Shown: piece after piece, positions 43,902 through 52,389 of the stretch | Layout of the letters: each line of letters opens with the position of its first letter | Numbering within the stretch: position 1 is the stretch's first letter | Assembly (NCBI GenBank): GCA_944390735.1 | Contig: CALXRL010000039.1 | Location: forward strand, 62,001-126,000 | DNA length: 64,000 bases | Source: an uncultured Victivallales bacterium | GTDB taxonomy: Bacteria; Verrucomicrobiota; Lentisphaeria; Victivallales; UBA1829 | Direction of reading: 5' to 3' | Made by a program: the position numbers and the translations under genes | Notes under the pieces: model-generated | What the model was told of the DNA's origin: nothing | The model's input: the letters and a program-made list of their open reading frames with translations, nothing else | Database searches by the model: none

Positions 43902-44546
43902 ATGAAACACGCATTGATCTTCCGTGGAGGCTGGGACGGACACGAACCGGTCCAGACCTCCGAACTCATCGCAAAAGAGCTCGAAAAGCGCGGCATGGAG
44001 GTGGAAATCTCCGATTCCCAGGACGCGCTTCTGCAAAACGGACTCGAACACAAATATGATGTCATCATTCCGGTCTGGACCATGGGAACGCTGCTTCCCG
44101 AGGCGGGCAGAGCGCTGCGCGCGGCGGTGCTCGCCGGAGTCGGACTCGGCGGATGGCACGGCGGAATGTGCGACGCCTTCCGGAATGACACCGACTATCA
44201 GTTCATGACCGGCGGACAATGGGTGGCTCATCCCGGAAACGCGATTGATTACCGGGTCCGGATCACCGCAGAGGATCCGATCGTCGACGGGATCGGCGAT
44301 TTCGACCTCCACAGCGAACAATATTACATGCACGTCGATCCCGGCAACGAGGTGCTTGCCGTCACCCGCTTCAACGGAGCGGTCTGTCCCTGGATCGACG
44401 GCACGGTCATGCCGGTCGTCTGGAAACGAAAGTACGGCAAAGGCAGGATCTTCTACTCCTCGCTGGGACACTGTGCCGAGGAGTTCATCCGCTATCCGCA
44501 GATTCTGGAAATCACCGTCCGGGGCATTCTCTGGGCGGCGAACTGA
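43902..44546 (+). CDS. ThuA-like domain protein
   Basis: 214 residues with the glutamine-amidotransferase-like ThuA fold: opening ALIFRGGWDGHEP, then VGLGGWHGGMCDAF at the nucleophile-elbow position, and closing KRKYGKGRIFYSSLGHCAEEF. ThuA proteins accompany disaccharide-oxidation genes (trehalose utilisation) and often sit beside Gfo/Idh/MocA oxidoreductases, as here. The elbow reads GWHGG, with no cysteine nucleophile, as usual for ThuA. Probably co-transcribed with the upstream oxidoreductase to process an oxidised sugar. Confidence 0.85.
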   Translation: MKHALIFRGGWDGHEPVQTSELIAKELEKRGMEVEISDSQDALLQNGLEHKYDVIIPVWTMGTLLPEAGRALRAAVLAGVGLGGWHGGMCDAFRNDTDYQFMTGGQWVAHPGNAIDYRVRITAEDPIVDGIGDFDLHSEQYYMHVDPGNEVLAVTRFNGAVCPWIDGTVMPVVWKRKYGKGRIFYSSLGHCAEEFIRYPQILEITVRGILWAAN

Positions 44547-44580
44547 TTTTCCGTTCTCTCCGGAGCCCGGAAAACAGAAC

Positions 44581-44616
44581 GGCCGGATACGCCGCGGGGC
44601 GCATCCGGCCTTGTTT
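44581..44616. terminator. Terminator between converging ThuA and alcohol dehydrogenase genes
   Basis: A 13-bp stem with one mismatch, GGCCGGATACGCC/GGCGCATCCGGCC, loop GCGG, followed by TTGTTT on the plus strand. It can serve both converging genes. Confidence 0.75.
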
Positions 44617-44637
44617 GCGATTCCGTCGAATCCGGAA

Positions 44638-45852
44638 TTACTTGTTCAGCGGGGTCAGGGAGTTGGTGTAGATCTCCCGGACGGCCTCGCGATCCGCCTT
44701 GTTCGGCGCCAGCGACAGCAGGAATCCGAGCGACGGCGTCGTAAACACCAGTTCCACGAGCTTGTCGATGTCGGCAGGAGTGAAGCCCTCGTCGGAGAGC
44801 TTCTGAGGCGCACCGACACTGACCAGCCACTGTTCCACGCCTTTTGCCGCGGCATCGGCTTCCGACGGACAACCTTTCAATCCCGGGACCAGCGGAGCAA
44901 GCACGTCGGCCAGCACCACCGGACGCGCCGGATAGATGTGCTTCACGACCGCAGGCAGCAGCATGGAAAGTCCGAGTCCGTGCGTCAGATCAGGCTTTAC
45001 CGCGCTCAGCGGATGCTCCAGAGCGTGCGTGTAATGAAGCATGCCGTTGTCAAAAGAGACTCCCGCAAGCATCGAGGCATAAAGGAGATAATAGCGCGCG
45101 GTCAGATCTTTCGGATCCTTCAGCACTGCGGGAAGATACTGCGCCACCAGCGCAATCGCCTCCCGTCCGAGAGAGACCGAATATGGACTTGCAATGATGC
45201 TCGTCACCGCCTCCACGCAGTGATTGACCGCGTCGATGCTGACAAAACGGGTCTGTTTCTCGGAAAGACCGGTCATCAGTTCCGGATCGTCGATCGACCA
45301 GGTCGGATAGATGCAGTCATACGCAATCGCGGGCTTGTATTCATTTTCCAGAATGGTCGCCACGGCGACGCGGTCCGCCTCGGTTCCGGTGCCATGCGTC
45401 AGATTGACGGCAATAATCGGAACCGCCGTCTCCGGCGTGAATTTATAGTTGTAAAGATCGGCCGCGCTGTATCCCGGATTGGAAAGCAGGATCGCGGCGC
45501 TCTTTCCTGCGTCAATCGCGCTTCCGCCGCCGATGCAGAGGACCGCCTGAGCCTGAATGGTCCTGGCAAGAGCGACTGCCTCGTCAATCTGCGCCGTCGT
45601 CGGGTTCGGCGTAACTTTATCGTAGTGCACATACTGGATCTTGTGCGCGGCAAGCGCCGGAACGACATGATCCCATGCCCCCGTCTTCTTATACGCTCCA
45701 TGCCCGGTCACCACCAGAATCCGGCTGATTCCCCGTTTTTCCAGCCCGGATGCGATCTCCTCGATCTTCCGAATCGCCCCGCAACCGAAATAAACCAGGG
45801 TCTTAAGTCTGATTTCCGTGACTTCATGAATGTTCAAACTGTTCTGAAACAT
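44638..45852 (-). CDS. Iron-containing alcohol dehydrogenase
   Basis: 404 residues of the Fe-ADH (group III) family. NAD-binding GGGSAIDAGKSAA lies near residue 95; HGTGTEADRVAV follows. The metal-site region carries D-x3-H (SIDAVNHCVEAVTS) and later HYTHALEHPLSA with H-x3-H spacing, then HGLGLSMLLPAV. It reduces aldehydes, or oxidises alcohols, with NAD(P)H; butanol, 1,2-propanediol and related substrates are all possible. AAGGAGG lies 5 nt before the ATG (45852). It has its own promoter, and fits the fermentative set with pfl and ldhA. Confidence 0.9.
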   Translation of the reverse strand: MFQNSLNIHEVTEIRLKTLVYFGCGAIRKIEEIASGLEKRGISRILVVTGHGAYKKTGAWDHVVPALAAHKIQYVHYDKVTPNPTTAQIDEAVALARTIQAQAVLCIGGGSAIDAGKSAAILLSNPGYSAADLYNYKFTPETAVPIIAVNLTHGTGTEADRVAVATILENEYKPAIAYDCIYPTWSIDDPELMTGLSEKQTRFVSIDAVNHCVEAVTSIIASPYSVSLGREAIALVAQYLPAVLKDPKDLTARYYLLYASMLAGVSFDNGMLHYTHALEHPLSAVKPDLTHGLGLSMLLPAVVKHIYPARPVVLADVLAPLVPGLKGCPSEADAAAKGVEQWLVSVGAPQKLSDEGFTPADIDKLVELVFTTPSLGFLLSLAPNKADREAVREIYTNSLTPLNK

Positions 45853-45903
45853 GGTTGCCTCCTTGCTGTTGTTAAGGTTCTGCCGATTTTTCCTTCTTTC
45901 AGG

Positions 45904-45931
45904 AGTATAACGCAAAAAATCAATTTTTCAA
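45904..45931 (-). promoter_or_regulatory. Promoter of alcohol dehydrogenase gene
   Basis: Minus-strand TTGAAA (45931-45926), 16 nt, TATACT (45909-45904). The leader is about 45 nt. Confidence 0.6.
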
Positions 45932-46064
45932 GCAAAAGTGATGCTTTTAACATCTTTGAAAACAAAAAAACAGAGATTTGCGATTCTTTTCACAGCGATT
46001 TTTCCCGCGAAAGACCGTTCTCCGTTCCGGGAAAGGATCTTCTCCTCCCGGACCGACCGCTCCG

Positions 46065-47501
46065 TTACGGTTTTCCGCTGTCCGGGGAGGAGGATTCCGA
46101 CGCCATCCGGATCTCCAGCGGAGCGTTCTTCTGCGTGAGGAGATAGGAGGTCGTGGTCGGAAACGCCATATTGAGATTCTCTTCCGCGAAGCGGCGCAGA
46201 ATCGTCAGGTTCAGTTCCGTCTTCCACTGTTCCTCCTGCGCGTAGGACTCGGTTTTCAGCCACATGATGACCGTGATGTTCATGGAGGAACTGCCGAAGC
46301 CGGAAAAAAAGATTCGCGGAGAGAAACAGGGGCGGTCGGGTCCCTTGAAATTGTCCGTGATTTCGTGCAGGATCTCCATGGCCCGACGCATCTGCGGCTC
46401 GGTCGTATCGTAGGTCATGGTCACAGTGAACAGGAGTTTCAAATGGTTCTTGAAATTGATGTTCCTGACCGCCTGAGTGGTCAGAAGACTGTTCGGGAGT
46501 GTGTAAAACGACTCATCATCCGCGAGAATTTTGGAACTGCGCATTCCGACCTCCGTCACAATGCCCTCGACCTCGCCGACCTGAATGCGGTCCCCGAGCT
46601 TGAAGGGGCGGTCAAACAGAATCACGATCGTTCCGAAAAAATTGGAAAGCGTATCCTTCGCCGCCAGCGCCGCTCCCAGTCCAAGCACCCCGGCTCCCGC
46701 CAGAAGCGCCGTGATGTTGATCCGGAAAATGCTCTGACCGATGAAAAACACCGTCGTGGCAAACACCACAATCTGAAGAATGTTCCGAAGAAGTTTGACC
46801 ATGAGGTCGTCCAGCGAATTGTCATCGCGCCGGGCCAGAGCCTGAAGCTTCTCATTCACAAGCCCCACCAGGTTCAGCGCCGCCCAGGCGACCGTCAAAG
46901 CCAGAACCGTGAAAAAGAAACGCACATCGTACAGAAGCGACTCGGAGGAAAAGGTCTCCAGCACCGGAAGAAAACTCAGAAAAACCCCCGTCACGGCCAT
47001 CGCAAAAAACAGCGGAGCATTCAGCGACAGACTCAGTCTCCACAGAAGTCCCGGAGTCGTCTGCCGTCTCAGTCGGACACTCGCGATTTTCCGGAACGCG
47101 AACCACGCCGCGAAAATACAGAAAAGCACCACCGCGGCAACCACCATCGCATGGAGAAGCAGATCCCCCCGTACCGACAGCCAGCGGTCAAAAGAGGTGG
47201 TTTCCCGTTTGAAATACTGCGCAATCTCATCCGGAGAAAGATCATCCGGATTGATCCCGGCAGGCAGCTTGGAATCCAGCCATTTTTTGCGTGCCTCCTC
47301 CAATCCGGCGGTGCGGACGGGACGCGCCGTTTCCGTCAACGGCATCCCGGAAGTCAGGGTCTTCTCCACCTCCTCCGCGGCCGTCGCGACGGTACGCTTC
47401 GTTTTTCCCGGAACACGACCCTCCGGCGACGCCGCCGGTTCCAGGCCCACGCATACGCTGCAGAACAGCAGAATCAGAACAATCCGTCTCAGCATCCTCA
47501 T
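46065..47501 (-). CDS. MscS-family small-conductance mechanosensitive channel
   Basis: 478 residues. A signal-like N terminus and a periplasmic segment (to about 110) precede four or five membrane helices. The pore helix and beta domain carry the MscS signature: LLAGAGVLGLGAALAAKDTLSNFFGTIVIL, then RPFKLGDRIQVGEVEGIVTEVGMRSSKI and the LPNSLL motif. It releases solutes during hypo-osmotic shock. It is larger than E. coli MscS (286 aa) because of the N-terminal extension. It is transcribed alone between gene-free gaps of about 200 nt. Confidence 0.9.
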   Translation of the reverse strand: MRMLRRIVLILLFCSVCVGLEPAASPEGRVPGKTKRTVATAAEEVEKTLTSGMPLTETARPVRTAGLEEARKKWLDSKLPAGINPDDLSPDEIAQYFKRETTSFDRWLSVRGDLLLHAMVVAAVVLFCIFAAWFAFRKIASVRLRRQTTPGLLWRLSLSLNAPLFFAMAVTGVFLSFLPVLETFSSESLLYDVRFFFTVLALTVAWAALNLVGLVNEKLQALARRDDNSLDDLMVKLLRNILQIVVFATTVFFIGQSIFRINITALLAGAGVLGLGAALAAKDTLSNFFGTIVILFDRPFKLGDRIQVGEVEGIVTEVGMRSSKILADDESFYTLPNSLLTTQAVRNINFKNHLKLLFTVTMTYDTTEPQMRRAMEILHEITDNFKGPDRPCFSPRIFFSGFGSSSMNITVIMWLKTESYAQEEQWKTELNLTILRRFAEENLNMAFPTTTSYLLTQKNAPLEIRMASESSSPDSGKP

Positions 47502-47730
47502 CTTCCCCCATTTCGATGGTTCAAGTCAACGGAACCGGCCGTCGCGTCGGACTTCCGGATCTCAAAAGCGTCTCCGCGTTTCCGTTTTTTCCGGGAACGG
47601 AACGTCGCAAAAGAAAGAAGCGTCTCTCCCGATTCTTCCGTTCCGCCCGGCTCCCTTCAGCTCCTGCCCCCTTGCGTTCCGCCCCCGTCGCAAGCGGCGG
47701 CATCCTTCTGCTCCGGCCATCCGGAACAGA

Positions 47731-48081
47731 TCAGCAGCGGGCAATGACCGCCAGCACTTCGAGCGTATCCGTCCCGATGTTTTTGAGACTGTGCGTTTCC
47801 CCGCTCCGGGTAATGGAAGCATCTCCCGCCTCCAGGATTTTCGCCTCGCCGTTGTCGAGCGTCTCGGCTCGACCCTTGAGAACAAAGAACAGCTCCTCCT
47901 CGTTCTCATGCGGATGCAGTCCGATGGAACAGCCGGGCTCCAGAATCAGTTTGGAGTACATTCTCGTATTCGACTTCATCTCTTCGCCGGGCTTCCAGAT
48001 TGCGGAGACGACGACCTCGCCCTCCCCTCCGCGCATGTTTTTCCGGACTTCCCGTCCGAACTGCGAACTTTTTCTGATCAT
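47731..48081 (-). CDS. Cupin-domain protein
   Basis: 116 residues forming one cupin barrel: LEPGCSIGLHPHENEEELFFVLKGRAE is motif 1 (G-x5-HxH-x4-E-x6-G) with a likely metal site, and GDASITRSGETHSLKNIG is motif 2. It overlaps the stop of the upstream activase/dehydratase gene by 4 nt (ATGA), so it is translated with it. It could be a small sensor or an enzyme; the sequence does not decide. I start at MIRKSSQ, since the longer frame lies inside the upstream gene. Confidence 0.85.
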   Translation of the reverse strand: MIRKSSQFGREVRKNMRGGEGEVVVSAIWKPGEEMKSNTRMYSKLILEPGCSIGLHPHENEEELFFVLKGRAETLDNGEAKILEAGDASITRSGETHSLKNIGTDTLEVLAVIARC

Positions 48082-50168
48082 TTCCGAACTCCTTTGATTC
48101 TGCCGAACATATTGCCGTATTTCTTGGCGTTCAGCGATTCCACAAACGCGCTGATTTTGGTGGTGGTGCTGCAGGGATCGGTGGTGGGATCCATGCAGTC
48201 GCCGTCGAGCGTGAGAAGCGGAAGGCCGACCTTGTCGAGCTCTTCGCGCAGATGCTTTGCAAAACAGCTGTCGGAAAGCGAGCACCTCCCGAATCCGTGA
48301 TTGTAGAGAATGCACCCGTTGAGTCCGGATTTCTCCGCGTTCGAACTGATGTAGTTCACCCGCAGCTTCGGATCCAGATAGCCGACGGTCAGGAGCTTGC
48401 GCGCCAGCGAACGGTAGGGATCATCGGGATTCAGCATCTCCCAGTCGACAAAATTGACCTCTTCAAACACAATCGGCGCCCGGCATGTGATCTCGATGAA
48501 ATCCAGAATCTTCGTGTCGTAGAACGGCGGCAGATGAAGCCACAGAAGACGGTGCGTATCCTCCCTGCGGTAATGCTTTTCCGCCCATTCCTTCTTGAAA
48601 CAGAGATCCTCATAGAACTGCTTCTGAATATCCACCAGCTCCTTTTTCCCCCAGAGCTGGGAGAAGAGCACCGCATTGTATACCCCTTCCGCCCCGCGGA
48701 TCAGCGGCGGACTCGACCAGCGCAGTTCATTGCATTTCTTGGAAATTTCGGCCGCATCGTTGGAAAGCTGACAGGCCTCCGCAAGACGACCCATGTCCAT
48801 CTTCATTCCCAGCGCCTTTTCCATCAGAGCAACCGACTCCTCCAGCCCCTCCGCAATCTGCTCGACCGAGTTCGGATCCTCCGCGTTGATCGGAGTGTGC
48901 AGCGAATAGAAGCGATCGGCAAAATTGTACTGTCTTGCAAGATCCTGGAAGATTCGCTCCCCCTGCTGACAGGGCTGCGAGGTGGAAACACCGAAATCGG
49001 GTTTCGGCAGATCGGTCCCCTCCAGCACACGGAGGAAGGAGCAGGTCTCGCCCGCAAACCCTTTGTACGCGGCGATGTCCAGCGCTTTTTTCGTGCGTTT
49101 GGAGTTCCGGGCGAACAGCGCGGCATAGGTTTCCAGCGTCAGCATTTTGACGCCGAGCGCATTCAGAATCTCCGTCGGGAAGAAGAGGTTCCGCCAGACC
49201 ATCGGCGCCTTGCTCTTGGAAAAGAACTCCCGGCGCGTCGTGTTCGCACGCATCGAAACCGACTTCATCGGTGCTTTCTCATACTCGATGGGTTTTGTAT
49301 CCAGCGTTCCCTTGAGCTGAATGTATTTTCTTGCCAGACAGGCCGCGCCCAGCGCGCCCATCACACAATGAAACTCCGGAATGATGATGTTGTTGCCCGT
49401 GATCTCCCGCAGATAGTAGGCGACCGCGCGGTTCGAGGCGACGCCTCCCTGGAACACAATGTCGCCCTTGTAATTGAAAAGGAGCTGCCCGACGCCGGAG
49501 ATGATCGTTCTTGCCTGCGCACGGCACGCTCCCCCGATGATCTGACCAAGCGGCATCCGGTTCTTGAACTTGTTGATCGACGTGGCGCTCAGAACCGCGC
49601 AGACGGAGGAGAACTCCAGATCGCTGTCGTAATTGACCTTCTCCGCCATCTCCTCGACCGGAATGCCGAGCTTCAGAGCCACGCTGTCCAGAAACGCTCC
49701 GGTTCCCGCCGCGCAGATTCCGCTCATTTTGGAGGTCCACATTCCCATTTTCTCGTTGTAGATCATCGCCTTGCTGTCCTGCCCGCCGACATCCAGAATC
49801 GCCTTGACATGCGGATAGTAGTGCAGCGCTCCGGCGACATGCGCCGAAACTTCGCTCACCTGAAAATCATACGGGATGAAGCGCCGGATGTCCTCCACGA
49901 TCTGACTGCCGGTCACCACAGTGCAGCGGATGTCCTTCTCCGTGAGTCCTGCGCCGGCCAGAAAGTTCTCCACGGTCTTTCGCAGAGCTCCGAGATTGCA
50001 GTGACCGCACTGGCTGCAATTGCTTCTGCATGTGATCTTCCCGGATTCCACCGGTTTGGTGCGCTGATAGGTAACGTGACCGACCTTTCCGTCGTCTGTC
50101 ATAAGGACAGCCTTGAACGTGGTCGATCCGATATCGATCCCTAGATAATAATTCGTTTGTCTGGCCAT
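48078..50168 (-). CDS. Fused acyl-CoA dehydratase activase and 2-hydroxyacyl-CoA dehydratase-like protein
   Basis: 696 residues. The N-terminal half (1-290) is a BadF/BadG/HgdC-type ASKHA ATPase: YYLGIDIGSTTFKAVL, AILDVGGQDSKA, SGICAAGTGAFLD with cluster ligand C152, and C190 (SSVCAVLSATS). Inserted at 47-57 is a four-cysteine motif, CRSNCSQCGHC, not part of the normal activase. The C-terminal half (310-696) resembles HgdB or double-cubane-cluster subunits, with GCILYNHGFGRC and LTLDGDCMDPTTDPCS. Such proteins use ATP to drive very low-potential electron transfer. The substrate is unknown. A cupin gene overlaps its end. Confidence 0.85.
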   Translation of the reverse strand: MARQTNYYLGIDIGSTTFKAVLMTDDGKVGHVTYQRTKPVESGKITCRSNCSQCGHCNLGALRKTVENFLAGAGLTEKDIRCTVVTGSQIVEDIRRFIPYDFQVSEVSAHVAGALHYYPHVKAILDVGGQDSKAMIYNEKMGMWTSKMSGICAAGTGAFLDSVALKLGIPVEEMAEKVNYDSDLEFSSVCAVLSATSINKFKNRMPLGQIIGGACRAQARTIISGVGQLLFNYKGDIVFQGGVASNRAVAYYLREITGNNIIIPEFHCVMGALGAACLARKYIQLKGTLDTKPIEYEKAPMKSVSMRANTTRREFFSKSKAPMVWRNLFFPTEILNALGVKMLTLETYAALFARNSKRTKKALDIAAYKGFAGETCSFLRVLEGTDLPKPDFGVSTSQPCQQGERIFQDLARQYNFADRFYSLHTPINAEDPNSVEQIAEGLEESVALMEKALGMKMDMGRLAEACQLSNDAAEISKKCNELRWSSPPLIRGAEGVYNAVLFSQLWGKKELVDIQKQFYEDLCFKKEWAEKHYRREDTHRLLWLHLPPFYDTKILDFIEITCRAPIVFEEVNFVDWEMLNPDDPYRSLARKLLTVGYLDPKLRVNYISSNAEKSGLNGCILYNHGFGRCSLSDSCFAKHLREELDKVGLPLLTLDGDCMDPTTDPCSTTTKISAFVESLNAKKYGNMFGRIKGVRK

Positions 50169-50296
50169 TTTTTCTTTCCTTGAAAACGCAAAGCCGGGAT
50201 CGCCGGCCCTGCGGTTCTGATTCCAAATTTTTAGGAATATATATCAATCTTGCACATTTTTCTATCCGGAAAATGAAAATCCCGCATCTTTTTTTC

Positions 50297-51148
50297 TTAT
50301 TTCCGCGATTGGGAGAGGGAAGCCTTCTCCCGAAGGAGCCACTCCGTCAGCTGCTGGAACTTTTCCACGGAAACGCGCTCGGCGCGGATCGCCTCCGGGA
50401 TTTCGAGGTCCCGATATGCGCGATCCATCGTTTCGCGTCCGAAAACCGACGCCAGCTGCTTGATCATTTTCTTCCTCCGCTGGGAGAATCCCAGGCGCGT
50501 CACCTGCGAAAGGAGCTTCCGGAATTCATAGGACGGCATCTCCGCCCGTTTTTTCATCCGCAGCACACAGGAATCCACCTCCGGTTTCGGATGGAACAGC
50601 TGAGGAGGCACCATCCGCAGCGGCGTCACATCAAAGGAGGCCTGCGCCCGGACGGAAAGCGCCCCGTATTCCTCCTCCCCCTCGACGGACGCCAGACGCA
50701 TCGCCACCTCCTTCTGGAGCATGATGATCATCTCCTCCGGCGGCTGCTCCGCCTCCAGGAGCTTCGCCACCACCACCGTCCCCGCCGAATAGGGCAGATT
50801 GGAAACCAGACGGAACGGCACCCCCGCACCGTATATTTCAGAGAAATCGACCTTGCAGGCGTCACCTTCGATCAGACGCAACCCCTTGGGGACCAGCACG
50901 TTCCGAAGCCATTCGCAGATCCGGTGATCGAATTCGACCGCCGTGACCTCCGCTCCGCATTCGAGCATGCGTTTTGTCAGGGCGCCGAAGCCGGGGCCGA
51001 CCTCCACGATCTTTTCTCCGGGCGCCGCGCCGGCCTCCTTGACGATCCAGTCGAGGAAATTCTCGTCCACCAGAAAATTCTGGCCGAGTTTCCGGCTGGG
51101 ATCAATTCCAAGCGCTCCCAGAAGAGCGGTCAGTTCGCTTTTCTTCAT
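50297..51148 (-). CDS. rsmA: 16S rRNA dimethyladenosine transferase
   Basis: 283 residues. It dimethylates two adjacent adenines near the 3' end of 16S rRNA with SAM. Motifs: KLGQNFLVDENFLDWIV at the N terminus, SAM loop VEVGPGFGALT, acidic VEFDHRI, catalytic NLPYSAG, and the C-terminal LFHPKPEVDSCV and FSQRRKKM. It starts 9 nt after an FmdB-like zinc-ribbon gene and is co-transcribed with it. Confidence 0.95.
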   Translation of the reverse strand: MKKSELTALLGALGIDPSRKLGQNFLVDENFLDWIVKEAGAAPGEKIVEVGPGFGALTKRMLECGAEVTAVEFDHRICEWLRNVLVPKGLRLIEGDACKVDFSEIYGAGVPFRLVSNLPYSAGTVVVAKLLEAEQPPEEMIIMLQKEVAMRLASVEGEEEYGALSVRAQASFDVTPLRMVPPQLFHPKPEVDSCVLRMKKRAEMPSYEFRKLLSQVTRLGFSQRRKKMIKQLASVFGRETMDRAYRDLEIPEAIRAERVSVEKFQQLTEWLLREKASLSQSRK

Positions 51149-51157
51149 GGAGGCGCC

Positions 51158-51394
51158 TTAGTGGTGATGACAGCAGCCGGAGTGACCGCAGCCGCACCCC
51201 GCGGACGCCGAGGGACAGAACTCCTTCGAAGGACACCCTCCTCCATGCTCCCGGACCGATGCGGCAAACCGGGACAGCTTTCTGGTCACTTTCGTTCCGG
51301 AGCACTCCGGACAGCTCACCTGCGTCTGCGCGGAAGGCACCAGTTTTTCAAATTCCTTCCCGCATTTGTTACAGACATATTCAAAGATCGGCAT
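51158..51394 (-). CDS. FmdB-type zinc-ribbon protein with Cys/His-rich tail
   Basis: 78 residues. The FmdB zinc ribbon uses C8-x2-C11 (CNKC) and C28-x2-C31 (CPEC) in MPIFEYVCNKCGKEFE. The last 25 residues hold seven cysteines and end GCGCGHSGCCHHH, an unusual metal-binding-like tail. The function of the family is unclear; members are called putative regulators. It is the first gene of an operon with rsmA and has a good promoter. I start at MPIFEY (51394), where the family always starts. Confidence 0.85.
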   Translation of the reverse strand: MPIFEYVCNKCGKEFEKLVPSAQTQVSCPECSGTKVTRKLSRFAASVREHGGGCPSKEFCPSASAGCGCGHSGCCHHH

Positions 51395-51438
51395 ACTCTG
51401 TTTTCCTTCCTTTTTTCCGTTTCTTTTCCTCCACGGTA

Positions 51439-51467
51439 CTATACCACAAAAAAAACAATTTGGCAAA
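51439..51467 (-). promoter_or_regulatory. Promoter of FmdB-like gene and rsmA
   Basis: Minus-strand TTGCCA (51467-51462), 17 nt, TATAGT (51444-51439). Confidence 0.6.
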
Positions 51468-51507
51468 CTTCCGCGCCATTTTCCATTCGGGAAAAGCGGC
51501 ATTGGAT

Positions 51508-51535
51508 TTGAAGATTCACCGGATCGTGATATTAT
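51508..51535 (+). promoter_or_regulatory. Promoter of corrinoid adenosyltransferase gene
   Basis: TTGAAG (51508-51513), 16 nt, TATTAT (51530-51535). The leader of about 90 nt contains no recognisable cobalamin-riboswitch B12 box. Confidence 0.5.
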
Positions 51536-51631
51536 ATTGCGGAACGGCCCTCTCCGCACGGGAAACGGATTCTCCGGCGGCGCGGAGAGCGCGGAAATCA
51601 TAAAAAATCAACCCGGGAAACGGAATCGGAT

Positions 51632-52165
51632 ATGCAGAAGGAAGAAAATCGGAACGCCGGAATTCTTTTGAACATCACCGGCAATGGAAAGGGGAAAACA
51701 ACCAGCGCGTTCGGAATCACGATCCGTGCGCTCGGATGGGGCTGGAAAGTGGGATTTCTCCAATTCGTCAAGGGAAGTTTTGAAACGGGGGAAAAACGCT
51801 TTTTTGCGTCGTTGAACCATCCGTCGCTGCTTTTTGAACAGGTGGGAGCGGGACTCAGCTGGCATCCCGGAAACCACAAGGCCATGGCGGAAGCCGGATG
51901 GAAACGCGCGGAAGCGCTCCTTCAGGACGATCAGATGGATCTGCTGGTCCTGGATGAACTGAATATCGCTCTGCATTATCAATGGCTGGATCTGGATCGC
52001 GTTCTTGAGGCGCTGAAAAACCGGAAGACGCGCCAGCATGTCGTCGTCACCGGACGCTACGCTCCGGAGAAACTGCTGGAAGTCAGCGATCTGGTTTCCG
52101 AAGTTCATTCGCTCAAACATCCCTATGAGAAGGGAATCCCGGCGATACGGGGCATTGATTTTTAA
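51632..52165 (+). CDS. cobO: Cob(I)yrinic acid a,c-diamide adenosyltransferase (CobO/BtuR type)
   Basis: 177 residues with P-loop NITGNGKGKTTSAFG near the N terminus, LQFVKG, LLVLDELNIALHYQWL and HVVVTGRYAPEKLLE, all characteristic of the CobA/CobO/BtuR adenosyltransferase. It attaches the 5'-deoxyadenosyl group of ATP to cob(I)alamin. It implies use of coenzyme B12, either made or salvaged. No other corrin gene is in the window. The monocistronic position and lack of a riboswitch suggest a salvage role. Confidence 0.92.
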   Translation: MQKEENRNAGILLNITGNGKGKTTSAFGITIRALGWGWKVGFLQFVKGSFETGEKRFFASLNHPSLLFEQVGAGLSWHPGNHKAMAEAGWKRAEALLQDDQMDLLVLDELNIALHYQWLDLDRVLEALKNRKTRQHVVVTGRYAPEKLLEVSDLVSEVHSLKHPYEKGIPAIRGIDF

Positions 52166-52255
52166 GAGACCGCACCGGAAGTCCCGCGGGGAAAAAATCG
52201 CTCTTTGATGCGCCGGGAAAACCCTCCTTTCTGAAAAATTATTTTTGGCGAGGTA

Positions 52256-52284
52256 TTGCCAAATCGGGAAAAATGTGGTATAAT
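52256..52284 (+). promoter_or_regulatory. Strong promoter of unknown exported-protein gene
   Basis: TTGCCA (52256-52261), 17 nt, TATAAT (52279-52284). The transcript has a leader of about 100 nt. Confidence 0.75.
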
Positions 52285-52389
52285 GTATACGCCTTTATTT
52301 CTGGGAGAGAGAAATTTACGGGGAGATACGGAATTTTTTCGCAACAGAAAATGACGACAACATGATTTAAGACAAGAAAGCTTTACGTT

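Noticed and set aside
51536..51631. Cobalamin riboswitch upstream of cobO
   Set aside because: The leader is only about 90 nt and lacks the B12-box sequence and the expected stems.
52350..52368. Very short upstream open frames (four and two codons) in the leader of the exported protein
   Set aside because: No ribosome site ahead of either; such frames occur by chance.
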